Shown here: piece after piece, positions 28,601 through 47,900 of the stretch
Position numbering within the stretch: the first letter of the stretch is position 1
Layout: every line of letters starts with the position of its first letter
Assembly: GCA_028023455.1 (NCBI GenBank)
Contig: JAQFVV010006271.1
Span: 4,558,173 to 4,622,172, forward strand
Length of the DNA: 64,000 nucleotides
Source: Epiperipatus broadwayi
Taxonomy: Eukaryota; Onychophora; Udeonychophora; Euonychophora; Peripatidae
Direction of reading: 5' to 3'
Position numbers and translations under genes: made by a program
The notes under the pieces: model-generated
What the model was told of the DNA's origin: nothing
The model's database searches: none
The model's input: the letters and a program-made list of their open reading frames with translations, nothing else

Positions 28601-28654
28601 GCCAAACTTAAAATAAATTCCACAGATGTAGCCTTTATATTGAATGATACTATA

Positions 28655-28735
28655 TATAAAAGACATATTTTGCGTTTTCATCAGTGTTAAAAATTTAAAC
28701 AATAATATGCAGATGTTTGGACTTGATCACACAAG

Positions 28736-28738
<3 letters not shown>
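28655..28738. repeat. Half copy of the 190-bp hairpin repeat
   Basis: AAGACATATTTTGCGTTTTC to CTTGATCACACAAGTCAT matches 3568-3650, the left arm of the 3561-3750 hairpin, with about 15-20 percent differences. Where the right arm should start there is a long TA tract instead. Confidence 0.75.

Positions 28739-28815
<77 letters not shown>
28738..28815. repeat. (TA)n microsatellite
   Basis: About 78 bp of TA directly after the half hairpin. Confidence 0.97.
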
Positions 28816-28819
<4 letters not shown>

Positions 28820-29390
28820 TTGTTTTTTTTTATATTCATTTATTATTATATAAAAGAAAATATATTTATACTATGTTAATAAAAAGAATCATCCAAAAAA
28901 GTTAATTACTTTGAGACTGGTGATAAGTTTATTTAGATTTTGGTCTTTCTTCAAGGATTTAAATATGAGAAAATCGAGGTTTTTTAATTATTCTACTGTT
29001 TATTCAAGTATTTTGAATTATTTATTTTTGAAAGATCATAATATTGGATGAAATATAAGGATGTTTGAATAAAGAATATGTAAGACTAATGTAAAAAAAT
29101 AGATAGTTGTGGTTTTTATTAGAAAATTTTTAATAATGATATTTAATAATAGACATTATATCCTTATCTTTCTAATAATTACATTAAGATTAGCATTAAT
29201 TATTTGTAAAAAAAAATGATTAGCACTACTTTTATAAATGAGATGTATATTCTATGGATGAGTTAGTAAAATAATTATTGAGTTTGCCAGTCTAATTATA
29301 ATAGTGATTCAATCAACGTTAATGTCATTTATAGTTTGTAATGAGATGGTAATAAATATTATTTGTCCATTGATGTTTTAATTGCAAGTC
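28816..29390. other. AT-rich DNA, no gene seen
   Basis: No recognised ORF, repeat or signal. It may include the decayed 3' side of the neighbouring minus-strand gag. Confidence 0.5.
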
Positions 29391-29399
29391 ATTTACTAA

Positions 29400-30725
29400 T
29401 AATATTTACAAATTCTCTAGAATTTTTTCTGGAGAGGCTGAATTTCTAGACTTAGACAACTTCTAAAACAATGTTCTATGTTCTAATTTTGAAACCAGTG
29501 CTTCATTTTTTTTTTGCCAACATGTATAGAATCAGAATCTTCAATCATATTTTAATCTAATACAGATGATATTGTGTATCTTCTTTTATTTGATTGTCTA
29601 TTTGATATGGTGAACTTATCTTCTCAAGTGCATTTACCTGCCTGATTACTCATGCTCATGTTGATGGCATTTGAAAGTTCAGCCAGTTTTTCTATGATTT
29701 TTGGTCAGTGCTGATGATTATTTTTTTGATATGAAAAGTAAATTATTTCTAGTGTGTAACATCTTTCTTGCATAATTTGAAACTTTATTTTTTATTGGTG
29801 CTATTCTGACTAAAAGTTGTTCAAAATATGTTCTTTATGTCCAAAGTAGGTGATTGATATTTTCCACCAATCCTTATCAGGCCAATTTTTCACATTTTGT
29901 CAGTTGATTTAATTAAAAATAGTTCTCCAAATTACTAACATGTCCCATCAGTGTTTTTTTGCCCATTTCAAAACATCTAAATTTTGAGTAAATTGATTAA
30001 TACAACTAACCATTTCAAAATTTCTGTGCAGCCCTGTGATTCTTATATTCTTATATCTTTTCTTGGTTTTGTATTTCTCATCATATCGTTTTTGCTGTCC
30101 TCGTTGCATTCTTTTATCTATGCTGCAGATCAGTTTTATGTACCTGTCTTCATCTTAATATAATTTATTTTTATTTTATTTATGATGCCAACTACTTTGC
30201 TCTGAGTTTCATGCATCTTCTCTTAAGTCACTTACTCCAGTTTTTATTTGAATGTGAATTTTGAATTTAATAATCAACTCTCATCATTTCTTCTCTCACT
30301 TCCAGTTTTTTATTCGTTCTACAACAATTTAAAACTTTTCTGCAATTTCTTTTCAATATATTTTTGGAGCATTTACTTTAAATCAATATGCAATTTTTAT
30401 ACACTCAATTTTTTGCTGTACTTGTTCTTGCATTTGAACTACTATTTTGCACTACATGTTTGTAATAGTTTTTGTATAATTTCATTGTTTTTTAATTTTT
30501 TGATATATTTTTTTAAGTTTACTATTTCTATTTTGTTGCTATTCCTCAAGTTTTTTTTTGTATTTCTTCATTTTTTATTCATTACTTTTTGATTTTTTTA
30601 AAATTTGTATCTCTTTTTTGTTGCAATTCTTTATTTTTTGAATGCATTTTTCCAAGTTTTTGTTGCAGCCTTTTGTGACTTCTTTGTTGCATTTCTTTAT
30701 TTTTCTGTTGTATTTTGCTCATGAA
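29400..30725 (-). pseudogene. Decayed Gag gene of an LTR element
   Basis: On the minus strand from about 30722 the reading is a Lys/Gln-rich coiled coil (MSKIQQKNKEMQQ, then ELQQKRDTN) with many stops. Near 29860-29760 there is DKDWWKISITYFG, then KFQIMQERC. This parallels SKDWWQSLFIKP, then a phenylalanine-rich stretch, in the capsid of the minus-strand element at 53.3 kb. So it has the same order: coiled coil then capsid. Further C-terminal frames (AELSNAINMSMSNQAG near 29665) follow. No LTRs were found around it. Confidence 0.6.
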
Positions 30726-30729
30726 AAAA

Positions 30730-31125
30730 ATTATTGAAAAACAATAAAATTATGATTTCTTTTACTTGTCAATTTTTTTAGTAATTTTAGTTAGAGATTG
30801 TGTTTATTTAATTAAATCAGTTTTGTTGTTTTGAGAAGATTGCATTTAAGAGAGGTATATTAATGAGAAGTCATTACCATCAATATTATATAGCTGAGTT
30901 GAATCAATAACTAATTATTGAGGCATTTGCTGCTTTAATTTTAACCACAGGATTAGCGAATTGGTTTTTTTTAGTAATGTAATGAAATTGTTATTTTTGT
31001 AAACTAGTATTATTATATTAATATTGTATCAATTCTGCATGTTGTTTTTTAAATTAATTATGCTTTACATTCTCTTATAATTTTGTAAAGTCCAATGATA
31101 ACTAATTCAATATTATACCACTCTT
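30730..31125. other. No gene seen
   Basis: AT-rich DNA between the decayed gag and the LINE leader fragment. It may contain the leader of that gag, but nothing identifies it. Confidence 0.45.
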
Positions 31126-31129
31126 GCAT

Positions 31130-31540
31130 TCATGCAAACATTCTTGCTTGAATGTGATCTACACTTATAATATCCAAAGAAAATGTAATCATTAAGTAGT
31201 TGGCTTGGTCTGGAATCAGGAAATTCTTAGCTCCCTTTTCTTGGATTTCCAACTGTTGTTTTTCATAATTGTCTCCTGGGAATAAGATACATAGCATGGT
31301 TATATTTGTTGTAATTGTAAATATGAAACAAAGTTCATGGATACACATTTATTATGCCTTCAACTTCACTTAAGAACTATAGGGACAGAATAAAGACCAT
31401 GGTATTTCTTGCCAATAAACTCATCACACAGGTTGACACAAGTTGTTGAGTAGCCCATCCATGTGCATATAATTTATCAATAATCATAATATAGTAACAG
31501 TTGCAAGGACAAAAATATCTGGAGTTGATAAAGTGGTAAA
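31130..31540 (-). mobile_element. 5' leader fragment of the RTE-type LINE, minus strand
   Basis: Read on the minus strand, this resembles 6915-7330: TTGCAACTGTTA, GTGATGAGTTTATTGG, ATACCATGGTCTTT, then the weakly coding stretch with CTTATTCCCAGGAG, GCTAAGAATTTCCTGATT and TAATGATTACATTT. The shared open frame (LFPG, then K-AKN-LI, then YL/HLM-TF-LD) in both copies suggests a short leader peptide or a decayed upstream ORF. The copy lacks the ribozyme-like 5' end and the RT. Confidence 0.65.
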
Positions 31541-31769
31541 ATAAAGTGTATTTCACTGAATTTTTGATTTAAATACAGAACTCTATACTTGAGAATACTA
31601 GAAAGATCACAAACTTATTGTCTAGAGTTTCCCTGTCACTCACTGGGAAAACCACCTTACTCAATATGTTAGTGTACACCAGACTTAGTTATTATCTTCC
31701 CATAATAAAGGTAACCAAATCATTTGAGGCTTCAATGAACTCACTATTGTCAAAGTTGCTATGAAAGGG

Positions 31770-32720
31770 CAAAGTGGTCACTATAAGCATCGTTAAAGGT
31801 CACATGCCCAAACACCTAAATGGTCTGAGGCTTCATTCACTTTCTACCCTCTACCTACAGAAAGCATTAGGGGTCATGAGGGCAACTTACCTCAAACACC
31901 CAGAACAGAATTCATTCTTACCAGTAATTCCCATGGACACTCCTCCCTCCTTTGGCAGCAAATGGATGACAGATCTATGGACTTATGTAAAAAGCATGAC
32001 AAACCTGACAAAACCCGTTTTAGAAATAAAAAACATACTGGGAAACTTATAAATTCAGACATCCCAATATTATGGCACTCCAGAACTCTCTTGGCCTAAA
32101 TAACAAACAGTTAATCTACAAATCAAAAAATTGGTACATTGAACCCAAATTCATTGACTTTCTCTTGAAGCTTAACCTCTCCTCTCTTCCGACAAACCAC
32201 TTTCTGGTATGGATGAGAAGTTTTGCTAACCTCAATCCACAGTGTCAATTATGTTCAACAGCAAATGAAACCATCCCTCACCTATTACACATCTGTCCTT
32301 TCCTCAATCCACTCAGATCTTTCATTAGTGAAAGAGTGTCTCTTGATTATAGAGACATAATCTCCATCCAAAACACCAACAAGACCAATAATCAGAATTT
32401 CCATTTTTTTCTTCTTTGCAGTCTGGCTTACCAGGTGTAAATTTATTTTTTGTCAAGCAAACTCCAATGTTACTGAAACTTTCATAGAACTATTGAAGAG
32501 TATTTGTATCAGAGCTCGCTTACTAACCCCTGACTGGCTACACAAGGAATCATGGTCCAGAGTTGATTTTGCATGGATGTAACCGGCATCTCAACTACAG
32601 TCACATGCCTGTTAGTTTTGCATCCCAGTTTAAAATCAAAACTTTAATAATTTGAAACCTCTGTAAAAGTTTTATTTTTGTTTTCAAATGTCTCAATAAA
32701 TCTCTTTTTTTAGAAAAAAA
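31770..32720 (+). pseudogene. Non-LTR retrotransposon C-terminal fragment with CCHC finger
   Basis: Three consecutive frames with one shift between each: 31774-32052, 32072-32440 and about 32430-32580. The middle frame has FIDFLLKLNLSSLPTNHFLV, then CQLCSTANETIPHLLHICPF, which is a C-x2-C-x8-H-x4-C motif of the kind found after the RT in R1/R2/I-type LINEs. The third frame has LLTPDWLHKESW and ends at a TAA near 32578. CAATAAATC near 32690 may be the poly(A) signal. RT and endonuclease are missing; the exact clade is not decidable here. Confidence 0.65.
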
Positions 32721-33188
32721 ATACATTTTTTTTTATTCTAATCATATGTAATTGACTTATAAGCGCTTTATGATTTAAGAAAAGTTTCACTCAAAATGAG
32801 ATTGGCAGTTACAAGTGATATACAAATAAACTGATTATTGTCCTTAAGAGTTAGACGTAATTAGGCTAATATTAAAACTTAGAGCTCAATGTTCTTCTCT
32901 TCACTTGTTTATATTCACTTTTTTAACATTTGCAGGCATTGTTTAAACATTATTTAATCTGAATCACATTATTAAATATTTCATTCAGAATATCAAAAAA
33001 TCAACAAATTATTTCAATGTTTTGATTTTAATGTCATACAATATTCATTAATATTTCTCAATATATAAACTATGGGATGTGGAAAAAGTACTATCATTAT
33101 TCTATAATAAAATATTTTTGCATAATAGTTGAACAAAATTATTGTGATAATTTACAACAATAAAATCACGCTTTTATGGTAAAATATA
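32721..33188. other. No gene seen
   Basis: AT-rich DNA between the LINE fragment and the 3' end of the cysteine-rich gene. It would be downstream intergenic DNA for that gene. Confidence 0.5.
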
Positions 33189-33349
33189 TTTATTTATATA
33201 TCCTTACATTTAACCAAGACACATCTGAGTGGAGTCACTGCATACATTATTATGGCATTCTTGATTATGTTGACAGTCGGATTTACTTTTGCAATGAACT
33301 TCCTTACCATTTACTAATATTGGCTCATATTCTGGTGGTAAACAATAAG
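33189..33349 (-). CDS. Terminal exon of a cysteine-rich secreted-type gene
   Basis: On the minus strand an acceptor (TTGTTACAG) ends at 33350. The exon then reads in phase 1: YCLPPEYEPILVNGKEVHCK, further Cys-rich sequence, and a stop at 33210-33212. AATAAA follows at 33194-33189. Cysteine spacing after EVH is C-x5-C-x5-C-x4-C-x6-C, identical to the exon at 46863-46988, and the phases agree so the two would splice in frame (GCSDS then YCLPP). The pattern is like EB or other small disulfide modules of secreted arthropod and nematode proteins; the family is not certain. Upstream exons with a signal peptide are not seen in this window. Confidence 0.7.
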
Positions 33350-34149
33350 CTGTAACAATATATTACATTAAATTAATATTATAATAATATTAGAATAATA
33401 AATGTATGAATAATTCCACACCAACGTGCACATATGTAACAAAATATGCTTGCAAAATCTATAATGCATAAAATAAAAACTAACAGTATTTATGTGCTTA
33501 AAGCATCTCCGGGCCCGACCAACTAAATCATAATTATTATTATTGATACTGATATTACTGATATATATATATATATATATTGTACTGAAGTACATCCTTA
33601 TCGAATATGTAGTATTATTTAAAAGTAGTAATGTTTCATAAATCTCACCTTTTAAAAATAAAGTGGAAAAATAAAAGTTAAAAGTTGAAGAAAAAGAAAA
33701 TTAAAAACAAAAGAGTAGGGTGGGGGGAATATTGTTAAAGAAATATAAATAATAAATGATTTTAAAGAAGGTAAGATTTTTTATTTATTTTTGAAATAAA
33801 TAAAAAAGATTTAATATTATTTTTGATTAGTTTGTAATAAAAAGTAATAAAGAAAAAATCCTTTTGTTTTATAATAAAATAATAAAATGTGTGTGTGGGT
33901 AAAAGTTTTGAACAAAAGAATAACATAGAAGCCCAATCAGAGCGAAGTAAAACTACAGTAATTTCACGAGATAATAAACGCTGGACATAGCAAAACTCTG
34001 TCATTGTTAAGACGGTTTAAAAATTTCAACTTTCAATTATTATTTATGATATTTAAAAAAAAAATATTCAAAATGTTTTTTCAAATTACAAAATCAAAAA
34101 TTATATAAATTGTTATATTTACCAAAATGATGCATTGTTATATTTACAG

Positions 34150-34309
34150 TATTGTGGACCTAGCTGGAGCCTTCACTGCGATAACAACAGCAGATTGTTC
34201 AGAGAGCAAACCATGTTCAGATAAAGCCAATAAAGTAGTGGAGTGTCACAAATTCAAGGAAGATTTACTGAAGGTTACTGCTAACCAGTCAGAGACAACA
34301 TTTATATAA
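34150..34309 (+). CDS. Possible exon, unrecognised, Cys-containing
   Basis: TTATATTTACAG ends at about 34150 as a plausible acceptor, followed by an open frame: VDLAGAFTAITTADCSESKP, then CSDKANKVVECHKFKEDLLK, stop at 34307. Composition is protein-like and the local GC is higher than its surroundings. It is on the strand opposite to the cysteine-rich gene, inside its apparent long intron. No domain recognised. It could be a last exon of another gene or a decayed element. Confidence 0.35.
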
Positions 34310-34825
34310 ATTACACTGTGCTGTATGTACATCTTTTCAGATTTCAAATCCTAGGTAACTTTTAATTTTAATATTCTCTAATTCTTGAATTTCTTTTTAA
34401 AAAAAACTTGTGATAAATAAATAAATAAAACTTTAAAATTTACCAAGTAGTATCTGTGAAATACAAGTGATATTGGCTTCTGTGTTCAACTTTATTCAAA
34501 GACATTGTGTGTTGTATGTGTAAATTTTAAACTTTTATTTAAAATGAAAAGTGTGAATTATAAAGCAAAATGATTGTTTTTTTTTTAAATATTTATACTG
34601 TCATTTAAATATTTATATTTATATTTGAATACACATATTTATGCTGAGATAATATTTTAGTAAAGTGGAAATAAAAAGATTTAATTATTATTAATAAATA
34701 GTTAAATTTTCATTAAAGAATACGGATTTGTTTTGTTAAGGATGCCGAAGTTTAATGTATGGTAAATCATCATTATTATTTAAAGTAGAATGTTTAGATT
34801 GGGTGGAGATTTCTTTTCTTTTAAG

Positions 34826-34883
34826 GCAGCTGCAATTCGATGAGCCATCTGGGATCTCAAGTACTGGATTCATTACTGATCAG
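34826..34883 (+). CDS. Possible 58-nt internal exon
   Basis: A pyrimidine-rich acceptor (TTTCTTTTCTTTTAAG, ending 34825) and a donor (CAG then GTAAAC at 34884) bracket a frame reading QLQFDEPSGISSTGFITDQ, entering with one base of a split codon. The segment has distinctly higher GC than its flanks. It is not in frame with the ORF at 34150-34309. The host gene is unknown and no neighbouring exon was found. Confidence 0.45.
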
Positions 34884-35130
34884 GTAAACATGTTGATTAC
34901 TATGTGATTAACTGGTGCCTAAAGGTTTACCTTAAAATAAATAAATTGTTTATTTGGTCAGTATTTGTCAAGTAGCCTAGTGATTATATTATTAGTAGCT
35001 TGCAGCCAATAATATTCTGTACTTTACCTAAGGACCAAGCACATTCAAAGATTGGGTGGTTTAGCAAGGGAGGAAGAGTATTTTAGATTTCTATTTGTCA
35101 TTAGTAGATTACAATAAAGAAGGTGGGCAG

Positions 35131-44529
<9,399 letters not shown>

Positions 44530-44530
<1 letters not shown>

Positions 44531-44790
44531 ATATATATATTGTCCAAGCGTTGCTAATGTCGGTGAATTGTGTGCTATTTGTCCAAAGTATGCATCGGGA
44601 AAGACTCGAGACATTTATTTGTCACTTCCAGTTTGTGATAGGGGAATAGACCTTGGATTATGGGCCTGCTTTATAATGGGATTTTTGCACCATCAGTTCA
44701 AACCCATGCAGGCTGTATATTTCTTTGTTCGAGTGACCGATCTCCGTAAATTTGGAGTGTGGCAAGTCGGTCTCATATAAAACAAAATAA
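44530..44790. other. Higher-GC island of unknown nature
   Basis: About 260 bp with far more G and C than the surroundings, right after a short TA run. A 70-codon plus-strand frame spans it (MCAICPKYASGKTRDIYLSL). It contains AGTTCAAACCCA, similar to a tRNA B-box, and a hairpin GACCGA-(CTCC...GGAG)-TCGGTC at about 44737-44774. A SINE, an old exon and a transposon fragment are all possible. Confidence 0.35.
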
Positions 44791-45800
44791 AAATCGCATC
44801 CCCATTCAGTAACTTCATAAGCACACCATCATGTCTTGCAAATCTATTTATTTAATATAAAAATAGCTCATACATTACCACCACCATCACCCTACCTTAT
44901 TCTTTCTTTATTAAATCCTACCTAGAAAATGCCGTAGTTTGACGTTATAATCACTTGTGCTGGAATACATGTATTTAATTGTTAATGATGTATATTATAT
45001 TTAAGTCTATCGATTAATATGCTAGTATCCGATTCTGGATAATTAAAATGTTTAGTATGTCTTTTTTTTATGTTCCATCTGAAATCTCAAATCTTTATTG
45101 ATGTATAATTTCCTAACGCAATACACTAATTGTGTATATAAATGTTGATAATCCATTCCCAGGTTAAATGATTGTTAATAAAAACTTATATATATATATA
45201 TATATTTGCTTGCAACATTAGGCTGATAATAATTAGCGCATTATTCAATTAAATTATTGTAATCCCTGTTCGCTCCAATGAAACCGCACTATTAATAAAA
45301 GTATTAAATAAAATTATATATGTTTAAACATAAGTATAGAACTGCACTATCAATAAATGTAATAAATAAAGTTATATCTGATCTTGTACATGATCTGACT
45401 CTAGGTACTCAGGCTGGAATTCCAGGTCTGGTTGTTTGAATTATGCAAACTGACCAGTACAATACCAATATTAAACCTCCGAGTAATGTTAGAGAGTCAC
45501 TATATTTTGCTTGTTTACATTATTAGAGTTAAGAAAGTTTTCTTGTCACTCATGTGTCCATTTAGGAATGTTTCTTCCCATCATATATTCATAGCTATGT
45601 GTAATGTAGTTTGCTAATAAAAATAAAAGGTAGGTTCGGTTTCTTTTATAGAACATCTAAGTAGAAGTAGTGCTAGAAGTGTTGTTTGGTCTATGGCATC
45701 ATCTGCATTATATTTTATTTCATAAGCAACCAATGGGATGTAGTTGGATTAATTATATTATGACAGGTGGCATAATATGGATGCATACATAAAATACTAT
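44791..45800. other. No gene seen
   Basis: AT-rich DNA with short TA runs, including one at 45188-45206. No supported feature. Confidence 0.5.
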
Positions 45801-45803
45801 TAA

Positions 45804-45860
45804 TTTTACTTGTGGATTTGAAATAAATGGATTTATTTCAAATCCACAAGTAAAATTTTT
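45804..45860. repeat. Perfect short palindrome at the Penelope fragment edge
   Basis: TTTTACTTGTGGATTTGAAA is mirrored as TTTCAAATCCACAAGTAAAA around ATAAATGGATTTAT. The right arm is already coding sequence of the Penelope fragment, so its first bases are duplicated in inverse at the insertion edge. Confidence 0.8.
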
Positions 45861-46261
45861 TAAGGATTTATATAAGAATGTGTTTAATGTTTCATTCTAC
45901 GTTCCAAACAATATTAATAAATTGCTCAATAATTCTAAGGATGTCATACCTTTCAAGCAAAAAAGTAATGTCATATATCAAATTTTTTTGTGATTGTATG
46001 CTATCATATATAGGTGAATCTAGGTGCAGTATTGAGAAAAGAATGAAGGAACATGAATTATTATATAAGCGTGTAAAAAATAAAAATAATGGTGATTTAA
46101 TATCTTCTTCAGTTTTCTTTGATCATGAAAAAACAGGTAAATATAAATTTAAATTTAATTTTGAAAATGTGAAAATTCTTCATGAAGCGAGAAACCATAG
46201 TAAAAAAAAAATTAAAGAGGCAATTTTTATAAACAGGAATAAAACGCATTTAATAAATTAA
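45830..46261 (+). pseudogene. Penelope-like element, RT end and GIY-YIG nuclease
   Basis: The first frame reads KNVFNVSFYVPNNINKLL, then KQKSNVIYQI, matching the linker between Penelope RT and nuclease. A frameshift in a T run (45983-45989) leads into DCMLSYIGESRCSIEKRMKE, which holds the YIG part of the GIY-YIG motif and the following conserved Arg. Then come FDHEKTGKYKF and a C-terminal KEAIFINRNKTHLIN (Glu of the active site, Asn near the end). The nuclease cuts target DNA to prime reverse transcription. RT is missing upstream; the element is truncated. Confidence 0.8.
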
Positions 46262-46450
46262 CAAGCTTCTAACATTAAAATATGAGATTCGTGGAATATG
46301 AATTGATGACGTTTGCTTCCGCTTTTGGTTTTTGAATTTAATGGCAGTTGAGGTAGGTTATAAAGTAACCGAAAGTACTTCTGTGGATTTTAAGATTGTT
46401 TGTAATTGTTTATAAACCGTTAAAAATTTTATTCCAATTATATATATATA
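46262..46450 (+). repeat. 3' tail of the Penelope-like element
   Basis: Directly downstream of the nuclease stop. 46337-46440 (TTTAATGGCAGTTGAGG to AAACCGTTAAA) matches the fold-back repeat at 6550-6650. Penelope elements are known to carry hammerheads in their terminal repeats. Here GGTTATAAAGTAACC, GAAAG, TACTTC looks like a decayed stem II, GAAA and stem III, but the CUGAUGA box reads CAGTTGA. Confidence 0.6.
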
Positions 46451-46862
46451 TATCTTAATACTTATTTCATAAGTTGGAGCAAATCAAAGTTATAACAATA
46501 TCATCAGAACCACATACCTCTTTCATCTTTCTGTATTTATAGTTATATCATAGTTATTTAATCCCCAAATTTTCATATTATGTGGCTTTAAAAATGTGTT
46601 ATCACTGTGATAATATATTAAAATGTTTATTGTGTGCATACATTCAATATCATACTGCAGGTTTCAGAATATCAATTTTGACCCAATGTCCATGACAAGC
46701 CTTTCTGCGATCTGGTTTAAAGTTAATATTGTAGTATGTAGATATGAATATGTATGTATATACATTATACAATCCAATGTACAATGCTGCATTATTTGTT
46801 TGTAATTTGTTATTATTATTGAAAGGCAAATAGATTTAAATGTTGCTATGAAAATAACTTAC

Positions 46863-46988
46863 AATCACTGCAGCCAGAAGTGTCCTTTGAACATTTTCCT
46901 TTAACACAAGTCTGATCTTTAGCACATTCTTCCAAATTCAAGCAGCTTGTGAAGGAACCATCAGGTTTTAAAACAGGTTCAATGTGAC
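46863..46988 (-). CDS. Internal exon of the cysteine-rich secreted-type gene
   Basis: On the minus strand an acceptor (GTTGGATAG) precedes 46988 and a consensus donor GTAAGT follows 46863. The exon is 126 nt with phase 1 at both ends, so it is one symmetric module. It reads HIEPVLKPDGSFTSCLNLEE, then CAKDQTCVKGKCSKDTSGCS. Cys spacing is C-x5-C-x5-C-x4-C-x6-C, the same as the terminal exon at 33.2 kb, and the opening EPVLKPDG parallels EPILVNGK. The two exons look like tandem copies of one disulfide-rich module. The intron between them would be about 13.5 kb. Confidence 0.72.
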
Positions 46989-47003
46989 CTATCCAACAAC
47001 TAG

Positions 47004-47013
47004 CTTAACAGTG

Positions 47014-47071
<58 letters not shown>

Positions 47072-47081
47072 CACTGTTAAG

Positions 47082-47112
<31 letters not shown>

Positions 47113-47117
47113 GTCTG
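47004..47117. repeat. TA-centred palindromes in intron DNA
   Basis: CTTAACAGTGTTATA is mirrored as TATAACACTGTTAAG across about 50 bp of TA (47004-47081). The next bases AGACAT are then mirrored as ATGTCT across another TA tract (47080-47117). This begins about 16 bp upstream of the exon acceptor, in the polypyrimidine/branch region. Confidence 0.85.
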
Positions 47118-47826
47118 TTAATAAAAATATCATAATAAAATGTAATTCTATTCCAAAAAGGGTAAATAAAATAAATTCCAAAATAAATTTTAATCATTAG
47201 TAGTACTTTCAATTATATTCATAATAATTTTCAACTAAAACTAATTACTTTCAAAATGGAGTAATACAGCATCAAACATAAATCACATGTACTATAATGA
47301 TTAATAAAAAATATCTCTTTATTTATTTATTTTTTCATTTTTTTTTCGATTAAAATATTAATTCTTTTCATATCATTACGAAAATTGTTATACAAAAGAG
47401 TATCTAATATAATTCAGAGATAAAAAAAAAATAAAGGTGACTCATTTATAGAATCAGTGTTTTATGATAATGATACATATTGTAAATGTAAATATAATTT
47501 TGATATGAAAAGAATTAAGTTAATAAATCAAGAAATAAGTATGAAAAAAAAAAATAAAGAGACAATTTTTATTAATCATTATGTAATAAGATAATAGACA
47601 GATAATCAATGAATATTAAAATTAGGGAATTTGGGGATATGTAAATTGACATGTGGTTTCTGATTAATGCTGTTTTACTCCATTTTGAAATCAAGTCAGT
47701 TTTATTGAAAATGATTATAAATACAATTGATAGGACTACTACTGGTTAAAATTTACACTGACATTTATTTTATGTTATTTGGAATATAATTAATTATTTT
47801 TATTACAATATATATATATATATATA
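47118..47826. other. No gene seen
   Basis: AT-rich DNA. 47440-47640 resembles a decayed nuclease tail: in one plus frame there are KKKNKETIFINHYVIR-like codons, similar in style to the Penelope end at 46200. Too weak to call. Confidence 0.4.
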
Positions 47827-47843
47827 TTACTAATACTGGGTTA

Positions 47844-47883
<40 letters not shown>

Positions 47884-47900
47884 TAACCCAGTATTAGTAA
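47827..47900. repeat. TA-centred palindrome at the left LTR end
   Basis: TTACTAATACTGGGTTAGAA (47827-47846), then TA, then its exact complement (47881-47900), which is the first 20 bp of the LTR. The mirrored copy has AGTATTAGTAAG like this LTR, not AGTATTATAG as in the other LTR, so it was copied from this end. Confidence 0.88.

Noticed and set aside
29711-29740. CTGATGA followed by GAAA
   Set aside because: The bases between cannot form stem II and no stem I exists; chance match.
30248-30592. 114-residue Phe/Leu-rich plus-strand ORF resembling a membrane protein
   Set aside because: It is the antisense shadow of the Lys/Gln-rich coiled coil of the decayed gag on the minus strand.
47440-47640. 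Another GIY-YIG tail
   Set aside because: Only a short Lys-rich stretch ending in Ile-Asn codons; too weak in AT-rich DNA.
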